From: Conus ventricosus
Taxonomy: Eukaryota; Mollusca; Gastropoda; Neogastropoda; Conidae
Reading direction: 5' to 3'
Length of the DNA: 64,000 nt
Assembly: GCA_018398815.1 (NCBI GenBank)
Contig: CM031607.1
Coordinates: forward strand, 92,363,652 to 92,427,651
Shown piece by piece: positions 56,983-64,000 of the stretch (position 1 is the first letter of the stretch; each line of letters opens with the position of its first letter). A model generated the notes under the pieces. It was given only the letters and a program-made list of their open reading frames with translations. It was not told the origin of the DNA and made no database searches. The position numbers and the translations under genes were made by a program.

Positions 56983-58930
56983 GGAAGTGTCACTATATAT
57001 AGTTACAATGTTGAAGTGGTCATTCACACCTCGACTCAAATCAACACATCACGTGCAGGGTCTGACGTCATTGACTTGAATGTATTAGGTTTATCATGTA
57101 TCATGGATGGCCATGACGACGTCTTCGCGAATCTCTGTTTTATGTCTTTTCTTTCTTTCTTTTCTCTTCTTTCTTCTTCTTCTTCTTCCTTGCTTGATAC
57201 GTTAAAAGAAAACAAAAAAGTTCACTATGTAACCATTCATGTGGGTGTAAACGATTGTCCGTCAGGGGCCATTACAGAAGATACATGGGACACTCTTCTG
57301 TCCAGTGTTCGACGTGCTTTCCCTGAAGCATGTATACACACGAGTTCCATAGTTCCTGCGATCGATGATCATAACCTCAACAACACAATTCTTCCTTCTA
57401 ACAAAAATCTGTCTGCTGTGTGCAAACGCCGTGAAACCCTCTTCATTGATCATTTCCCATCATTCAGACCCCCCTCAAAACGGAACCTCTATCATGACCA
57501 TATTCACTTAAACAAAACCGAACTGCACAATTGGTTTCTGGACCTCAAAACAGCTGCTGATATAAAACATTCATTAGAGAGCTCTCGTTCTCAAAGCACA
57601 GCAAGCTCTGGAAAGTCATCAGCATTCAGAAATCACAGAAATGTTCAGCATGACAATTACAACACAACTTCTTTCCACCTTTCCAGTCATCACAATGGAG
57701 CGTATCGTCACTCAAACTCTGTCTGTTCACCATCCTTCCATCATCGCTCATTCCCACAAACCGTGTCTTACAGTGAAATCCCATCAACCGTACCCTGTCA
57801 TGACCTTCCACTAAACGCCGCTCACCCTGATCATCCTGCATCCGCAATTCACCATGATTACTATGCATCTGCCCCTCATCCTGACTATCATGCATCCGCC
57901 CCTCATTCTGACTATCATGCATCCGCCCCTCATCCTGAATACCCTGCAGCCTCCGATCGTCATAACTACCCTGCATCCGCCAACCATGACTACCCTACAG
58001 CCTCCTCTTACCATGACTACCATGCAGCCTCCACACACCGTAACTACCCTGCAGGCGCCGCTCACCGTAACTACCCTGCAGCAGCCGCTCACCGTAACTA
58101 CCCTGCAGGCGCCGCTCACCGTAACTACCCTGCAGGCGCCGCTCACCGTAACTACCCTGCAGGCGCCGCTCACCGTAACTACCCTGCAGGCGCCGCTCAC
58201 CGAAACTACCCTGCAGACACCGCTCACCGTAACCACCCTGCAGGCGCCGCTCACCGTAACTACCCTGCAGGCGCCGCTCACCGTAACTTTTACCCTGCAG
58301 GCGCCGCTCACCGTAACTACCCTGCAGGCGCCGCTCACCGTAACTTTTACCCTGCAGGCGCCGCTCACCGTAACTACCCTGCAGGCGCCGCTCACCATAA
58401 ACTTTTACCCTGCAGGCGCCGCTCACCGTAACTACCCTGCAGGCGCCGCTCACCGTAACTTTTACCCTGCAGGCGCCGCTCACCGTAACTACCCTGCAGG
58501 CGCCGCTCACCGTAACTTTTACCCTGCAGGCGTCGCTCACCGTAACTACCCTGCAGGCGCCGCTCATTGTGACTACGGTGCAGGCGCCGCTCACAGTGAT
58601 CACCATGCAGGCGCCCCTCGCCATGACTACCGTCCAGCTGCCGCTCACCATGACAATCCTGTAGCCGCCGCTCACCGTGTGTTTCAACAGACGTCCCCTC
58701 GCCGTATGGGGCGGCGCTACAACATCTACTTGCGGTCATCAAACAGAAGAAACGACAGTCACAATTTAGACCAAGAAAATCAGTTCTGTGACTCAAGTGT
58801 TGGCCACCAAAATATGAATGTTGACCTATTTCCCGGACATCCAACTCCCTTTTCCAGCCTGCCTCTCTGTTACTCAGCAGACTGCTTTCCCCCTCTGAAG
58901 CCCCACCCCCAAATTAATTCTCTTATTTAG
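56983..58930 (+). CDS. LINE ORF1: SGNH esterase-like domain plus 9-residue tandem repeat
   Basis: The open frame starts after a stop at 56980. The first ATG in frame is near 57103, so the true start is open. The N-terminal part includes a Ser/Phe/Leu run from a (CTT)n-type tract. Then comes VTIHVGVNDC at about 57225-57255, which fits SGNH block III (GxND), and YHDHIHLN at about 57490-57515, which fits the catalytic Asp-His block V. Block I (GDS) was not found. A degenerate His/Tyr/Pro/Ala repeat (57800-58035) passes into a homogeneous HRNYPAGAA array (58038-58566), then a basic C-terminus (SPRRMGRRYN) to a stop at 58928-58930. One extra A near 58396 shifts the frame. SGNH domains are known in CR1/L2 ORF1 proteins, which bind RNA and may act on lipid membranes. 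Confidence 0.65.
58038..58566 (+). repeat. 27-bp coding minisatellite within LINE ORF1
   Basis: About 19 units hold CCGTAACTACCCTGCAGG plus CGCCGCTCA, period 27 bp, encoding HRNYPAGAA. From about 58260 every second unit carries an extra Phe codon (ACTTTTACCC), giving a 57-bp higher-order unit. Homogeneity is high, implying recent expansion. The left contig stops just before this array. Confidence 0.93.
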
Positions 58931-59149
58931 TAGGGGTTCGGATTGCATGTTATTCCACTCATTAGCAATCATCAGGACTTCCTATAACTTGAGTGTCTAT
59001 TGTGAGCCATGAGATGACCTATGCACTTATTTGAACTATAATTATTCTGAACTGATCATTTCCGTATCCTCTCTATTTCACGTGGTAATTTTGTATACCT
59101 CCAGGTAGCGCTGCTTCCCTCCTTTCACTAATGTCAACCAATGTGAATG
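58931..59149. other. Spacer between LINE ORF1 and ORF2
   Basis: About 220 bp, without a recognisable motif. Such inter-ORF spacers are common in this LINE group. Confidence 0.5.
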
Positions 59150-62029
59150 TATCAGACTGGCCCGTCAATGACGGTCTGCGCATAGTCACCTAAATATTTG
59201 TCATCTCATAAACAAAATGTCTGACGTATCAAAAATCATTCATAATAATCATAAACCTTTCCATGTCTTTGGATTTTCTGAGGCATGGACAAACAGCCGC
59301 GTTGGTGACAATTCAATATCCATTCCTGGATACTCAATAGTCCGGAGAAATCCTGAAAATATTCTTGAAACAGGTATTGCTGTCTACGTCCAAAAAGATG
59401 TCCCATACAAAATTCGTAATGATCTTTGTCACAAAAATATTGAAATAACGTGGCTTGAAATTCAGTCGAAAAGTAAGACATTAGCGTCAATTCTTGTCGG
59501 ATTTGTATACAGACATCCTAAAAGTAAGTCTAGCTGGTATAACGATTTTTGTGAGATGATGGACACAGTATGGCTTTTGAAAACAGAAATACTATTATTG
59601 GGAGATTTCAATATAGATCTGTTTCAGTCTTGTTCCCAATGGTCCAACATTGCTAATTCATATAATCTTCATCAGTGCATTGCTTTACCGACTAGAGTTA
59701 CTTCAAAATCTAATACCCTTATAGACCACATATATTCGTCGAACATTGCTGCACTTGCAGAAATATGTGTACCGCCTACTGGTGCAAGTGACCACAATGC
59801 TGTTTGCGTAACTTGGAACAGAAAGGTTTTAAAAGTTCCAAAGGCAAGTCATTTGGTAATCACATTTCGTTCATTCAAAAACTTCAACTTACACGCTTTT
59901 CAATCTGATCTCATTTCCTCGCCTTTTGCAAACATCTATAGTTACACCGATCCAGATGATGCCCTTGCCTTTTGGACGAGAACCTTTCTGAATATTGTCG
60001 ACAAACACATCCCATTGATCCAGAGGCGAGTCAAATCAGATATCCTGCCTGTCTGGCTCACTCAGGATATTCTAAATGCCATGGACGAGAGGGATGATTT
60101 AAAAAGTGTAGGCTCTGACAAAGAGTATAAGAGAAAACGCAACATTGTGAAGTACATGATTAGAAAGTCTAAATGTGATTCTTTCAGAAAGTTGGTCCAA
60201 AATAAAAACAACGGAGCCTCTATTTGGAAAGCTATTAATAAACTTACGGGACCGTGTTCATCAAGACAGGAATGTTCCATTCCAGTAGAAACACTAAATG
60301 ATCATTTTGCCAATATTGGTAACAAGCTAAACATAGGGAAAGATAAAACTAGCATTTTTAATACTGCGAATTTACAGAAATTTTGTGATGCAAAAAATAT
60401 ACACGCAAAGTTTTCTATTCCCCTAATATCTGTTAATGAAGTGTTTTTATATCTATCAACTTTGAAAAATAAAAGTTCATACAGCTTTGATGGAATTAGT
60501 CCCAAGATATTAAAACTATCTGTACCATATATTGTAGATTCTCTTACATACCTCTTTAATCTATGTTTATCTAAACATTACTTTCCAGATGCATTTAAAC
60601 ATGCAAAAATTATCCCCCTGCACAAAAAAGGGAATTTAGATGATCCAAATAACTACAGACCAATTTCGCTGCTATCGTCCGTCTCAAAACCATTAGAACG
60701 TCATATCCATCACCATCTATCATCTATTTATTGAGAAACATAAACTGTTGTATATCAATCAGTCAGGATTTAGGAAACTACATTCATGTGAAACGGCTTT
60801 GTGTCGGATCACAATTTGTGGCTAAAAGATATCAACAACAGGAAAGCAGTTGGTGTAGTGTTTATTGATTTAACAAAGGCTTTTGATTTAATTAATCACA
60901 ATATACTGCTAAAAAAGCTTAATGTTTACGGCGTCGACAACAATACGGAATCATTTTTTAGATCTTATTTGTTGAACCGTACGCAATCTGTTTTTTCACG
61001 AGGTGTTATTTCTTCTAAGAGACTGTTGCCAAGAGGCGTGCCACAGGGATCAATTTTAGGTCCCCTGTTGTTCTCCCTCTACATAAATGATCTCCCTTTA
61101 TCAATTCAAAATACGGTGTGTGATTTGTTCGCTGATGATACATCTTTACAATACTCTAGTCATAGCATCGATGAAATTAATTATCATTTAAATGCAAGCA
61201 TGAAATCAGTGGAAGACTGGTGTGATTCAAATGACATGCTTGTTCATCCTCATAAAACCGAGTCTATGTTAATATGTGCACGTCAAAAAAGACAAGTCAT
61301 AAAAGAAGCAAAATTAAAAATAATGTACAAAGATAAAACAATAAAACAAGTTGCAAAGCACAAATTATTAGGCATCGTCATCGATGAAAATCTTTCCTGG
61401 CACGATCAGATCCATAACCTAATCAAACAAGTCTCGTGTTGTGTGTTCCAGCTGTCACAGATAAAACACTTTCTCAACGAACATTCACGAAAAATGTATT
61501 ATTTTTGCTTTTTTCAGGCTCGATTAGACTACTGCTCTATAATCTGGGGTAAATGTGCGCCATCTACTTTAAAACCACTTTGTTCATTGCAAAAACGAGC
61601 CATTAAGATGATCAGCGTCAGAAGCAATCCGATCCTTCTATGCGTGATGTATTTAGGTACAATAGAATACTGCCTCTTCACTCATGTATAACATTCAACA
61701 CTCTGATTCTTATGCACAAAATTGTTCATGACGCATGCCCAGATTATTTAAAATCAATAGTACATTTACATCACCATCATGATTCGCTCAGATTCATTAT
61801 TCCTAAAGCTAATTTAGATTTATTCAAAACAAGTTTCTCCTTCTGTGGCTGTAAAGAATGGAACAAACTTCCAGCAAAACACAGAAATATTTCCCAATTA
61901 TCAGCTTTCAAAAATGAAGTAAAGTTACTTCTTTTGATACTCATGACTGAACTATGCGTAGACATTAGCCTGACTATACATACGTACCGGAGAAAAAAAA
62001 AGTGTAATTCTGATAAACGATGCAGTTGA
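59150..62029 (+). CDS. LINE ORF2: APE endonuclease and reverse transcriptase (frameshifted)
   Basis: This enzyme nicks target DNA and copies the LINE RNA at the nick. Endonuclease signature pieces run from HLNICHLINK (about 59188, one frame off the preceding GLRIV) through FSEAW, LLLGDFNID (about 59600) and SDHNAV (about 59790). RT pieces follow: NYRPISLLSSVSKPLERH (about 60650-60710), QSGFRKLHSCETAL (about 60758-60800), VFIDLTKAFD with the first catalytic Asp (about 60860), LPRGVPQGSILGPLLFSLYI (about 61025-61085) and the FADD catalytic box (about 61128). The C-terminal part to 62029 has the usual WNKLP segment. Frame breaks lie near 59180, 60715, 60800 and 61630; those at 60715 and 60800 cancel. 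Catalytic residues are all present. CR1/L2 group fits best; exact clade not resolved. Confidence 0.85.
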
Positions 62030-62034
62030 TTGAG

Positions 62035-62035
<1 letters not shown>

Positions 62036-62122
<87 letters not shown>

Positions 62123-62197
62123 GGGGGAGGACAGGAGTGAGAGAGAGAGAGGGAGAGAGAGAGAGACAGAGAGAGAGAGAGACAGAGAGAGAGAGAG
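62036..62197 (+). repeat. (GT)n-(GA)n microsatellite in the LINE 3' region
   Basis: (GT)n at 62036-62086 passes into (GA)n at 62089-62197, with a short G-run at 62120-62127. It lies between the ORF2 stop and the element tail. Confidence 0.95.
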
Positions 62198-62343
62198 ATT
62201 TTAAGCATGAAATCGTTATATTGATGTTATTTGTAATTGATGTTACCTTACTTTTTAAATTGTAGTTATTGTTGGGCAGAATTGTAAAAAGGCCTCAATG
62301 AGCCTAATTCTCAACCCATTAAAGATTCATTCATTCATTCATC

Positions 62344-62427
62344 CTCTTCTCTTCTTCTTCTTCTTCTTCTTCTCTTCTTCTTCCTCTTCTTCTTCTTCCT
62401 CTTTTTTTTTTTTTCTTCTTCTTCCTC
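62344..62427 (+). repeat. (CTT)n tract next to the LINE tail
   Basis: TCTTCTTCTTC repeats with a T-run at 62402-62414. This may be the insertion-site sequence or expanded tail. Positions 62428-62661 hold nothing recognisable apart from AAAC-rich sequence at 62575-62620. Confidence 0.9.
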
Positions 62428-62661
62428 TTTTGTTTTGTCAAACTTAACAAATTTTTGGGGGTTAAATTTCAAATTGTGGATCGGAATGTTTCAGACCCTC
62501 AGTACAATAAAGTACACACATGGAAAGAAAAAAAAAAGAGAAAAGAAGGACCTGCCTGCTACAAAAGCTATGACAGAAACAAACTAAAACAAACAAAACA
62601 AAACAAACAAACAAAAAACCAACAACCCTGAATTGCGCCACCTTTACCAGCGTGATTCAGT

Positions 62662-62997
62662 CTGCAGGAAATTTTAAAAGGAATTTAACGTAACTCCGTC
62701 GGTTAACATGGACAAACGAATTACAAGACAAAACACGACGCGTTTCGACCTCTTAGGACTTCTTCAGGCAAGACAAACGACATTCAGGACAACGAAAACG
62801 AAGAGCGAGAAGATGTTGAGAAGATAAGTGTGATTGCTCGTTCTTCGTGTTCATTGTCCTGAATGTTGTTTATCTCGCCTGAAGAAGACCTAAGAGGTCG
62901 AAACGCGTTGTGTTTTGTCTTGTAATTTGTTTGTCCATGTTCACCGGCGGAGTTAGTTTTAATTCATTTTAGAATTTGCTTCAGTTTCCGCCTGCAG
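62662..62997. mobile_element. Foldback element: about 150-bp inverted arms with a 27-bp loop
   Basis: Left arm 62662-62809 and right arm 62837-62997 are reverse complements (CTGCAG at both outer ends, CGAAGARCGAG next to the loop), with a few per cent differences and a small length change. Each arm carries CCTGAAGAAG, a short stem (GACCT-AAG-AGGTC in the right arm) and GAAACGCGT, resembling a hammerhead ribozyme core (CUGANGA, stem II, GAAA). Penelope-like elements are known to carry hammerhead motifs in their terminal repeats, so two head-to-head terminal fragments are one explanation; an inverted-repeat MITE is another. Confidence 0.7.
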
Positions 62998-63024
62998 TCA
63001 TCTCACTTGGAATCTGACTCAGTC

Positions 63025-64000
63025 TGAAGGAGTATGGACTGGTCTATAGGTCTGAAGGAGTATGGATTGGCCTGTAGATCTGAAGGAGTATGGACTGGTC
63101 TATAGGTCTGAAGGAGTATGGATTGGCCTGTAAATCTGAAGGAGTATGGACTGGTCTATAGGTCTGAAGGAGTATGGATTGGCCTGTAGATCTGAAGGAG
63201 TATGGATTGGCCTATAGGTCTAAAGGAGTATGGGTTGGCCTATAGGTCTAAAGGACTATGGGTTGGCCTATAGGTCTAAAGGAGTATGGATTGGCCTATA
63301 GGTCTAAAGGAGTATGGATTGGCCTATAGGTCTAAAGGACTATGGGTTGGCCTATAGGTCTAAAGGAGTATGGATTGGCCTATAGGTCTAAAGGAGTATG
63401 GATTGGCCTGTAGTTCTGAAGGAGTATGGATTGGCCTGTAGTTCTGAAGGAGTATGGATTGGCCGATAGGTCTGAAGAAGTATGGATTGGCCTGTAGTTC
63501 TGAAGGAGTAGGATTGGCCTATAGTTCTGAAGGAGTATAGATTTGTCTATAGTTCTGAATGGACTGGTCTATAGTTCTGAAGGGTATGGATTGGCCTATA
63601 GTTCTGAAGGAGTATGGATTGGCCTATAGTTCTAAAGGAGTATAGATTTGCCTATAGTTCTGGATGGATTGGCCTATAGTTCTGAAGGGGTATGGATTGG
63701 CCTATAGTTTTGAAGGAGTATGGGTTGGCCTATAGTTCTGAAGGAGTATGGATTGGCCTGTAGTTCTGAAGGAGTATGGATTGGCCTATAGTTCTGAAGG
63801 AGTATGGAATGGCCTATAGTTCTGAAGAAGTATGGATTGGCCTATAGGTCTAAAGGAGTATGGGTTGGCCTATAGGTCTAAAGGACTAGGGGTTGGCCTA
63901 TAGGTCTAAAGGAGTATGGATTGGCCTATAGGTCTAAAGGAGTATGGGTTGGCCTATAGGTCTAAAGGAGTATGGATTGGCCTATAGGTCTAAAGGAGTA
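63025..64000 (+). repeat. 28-bp minisatellite running off the right edge
   Basis: About 34 units of GGTCTAAAGGAGTATGGATT plus GGCCTATA, period 28 bp. Sub-variants (CTGAAGG or CTAAAGG; AGGTCT or AGTTCT; GGATT or GGGTT) form local blocks, showing step-wise amplification. No frame stays open because 28 is not a multiple of three. Confidence 0.95.

Larger units (their letters stand above)
36030..58040. repeat. Right copy of the 22-kb repeated block (start of right contig)
   Basis: It begins directly after the N run with sequence aligned to 12991 and stays collinear with the left block up to the left contig end, then continues into unique LINE sequence. The first 200 bases are noisy (inflated G-runs), as expected of a contig end. 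Confidence 0.92.
56817..62343 (+). mobile_element. CR1/L2-type LINE retrotransposon, apparently near full length
   Basis: A TATA box, an ORF1 with an SGNH esterase-like domain, an ORF2 with APE endonuclease and reverse transcriptase, and a tetranucleotide tail (ATTC)n at 62320-62343 follow each other on one strand over about 5.5 kb. This is the usual plan and size of CR1/L2-group elements, which end in short repeats and not in poly-A. The 5' limit is uncertain; the TATA box is taken as the practical start. Frameshifts in both ORFs may be assembly errors. Confidence 0.7.

Noticed and set aside
57050..57070. CACGTG E-box and TGACGTCA CRE between TATA box and ORF1
   Set aside because: Both are perfect consensus hits but lie downstream of the presumed transcription start; short motifs of this kind occur by chance, so not called as separate features.
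57811..58687. Minus-strand Cys/Val/Ser-rich repeat frames opposite LINE ORF1
   Set aside because: Shadow of the 27-bp coding array; the plus-strand frame continues from an SGNH-like domain and is the plausible one.

Overview
The window is eukaryotic nuclear DNA from an invertebrate animal, most likely a mollusc and probably a gastropod. The evidence is a spliced BIR/RING inhibitor-of-apoptosis (IAP) gene with GT-AG introns, very dense (CA)n/(GT)n microsatellites and minisatellites, a CR1/L2-type LINE, a Polinton-like polymerase remnant and SINEs of a type I associate with gastropods. The species assignment is inference. No bacterial-style operons, rRNA genes or CRISPR arrays are visible.

Layout. 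1-1989 (minus strand) is a broken protein-primed B-family DNA polymerase of the Maverick/Polinton type that runs off the left edge. 2668-9840 is AT-rich with no recognisable gene. 9840-12990 switches to strongly G/T-biased sequence and ends in what may be LTR debris. 12991-35029 and 36030-58040 are two near-identical blocks of about 22 kb, separated by exactly 1000 N. Each holds in order: a SINE, poly-G, a 58-bp tandem array, a large TAACGG-rich tandem array, a composite inverted/direct repeat, (CA)n, a perfect NF-kB-type site, the IAP gene (five coding exons, with a 60-bp minisatellite in intron 4), two more SINEs, several small minisatellites, a TATA box, and the start of a LINE ORF1. The right-hand block continues past the point where the left one stops: LINE ORF1 (SGNH esterase-like domain plus a 9-residue tandem repeat), then LINE ORF2 (APE endonuclease plus reverse transcriptase) and a tetranucleotide 3' tail at about 62340. 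After that come a 150-bp-arm hairpin with a hammerhead-like core and a 28-bp minisatellite that runs off the right edge.

The two 22-kb blocks are best read as unmerged overlapping contig ends (one true locus, or two haplotypes), not as a biological tandem duplication. The right contig begins exactly at sequence present at 12991, and the left contig dies in noisy sequence just before the 27-bp ORF1 array. Their differences are mainly 1-2 base indels, and the IAP frameshifts fall at different places in the two copies. The window therefore probably has one IAP gene and one LINE, and frameshifts anywhere in it should be treated as possible sequencing errors.

Most interesting items: a LINE ORF1 that has taken up an expanding coding minisatellite behind its esterase domain; a perfect GGGAATTCCC site 128 bp upstream of an IAP start codon; an IAP exon whose 3' splice site is made only of (TG)n; a homotypic array of Myb-type TAACGG motifs; and the foldback element with paired hammerhead-like cores.
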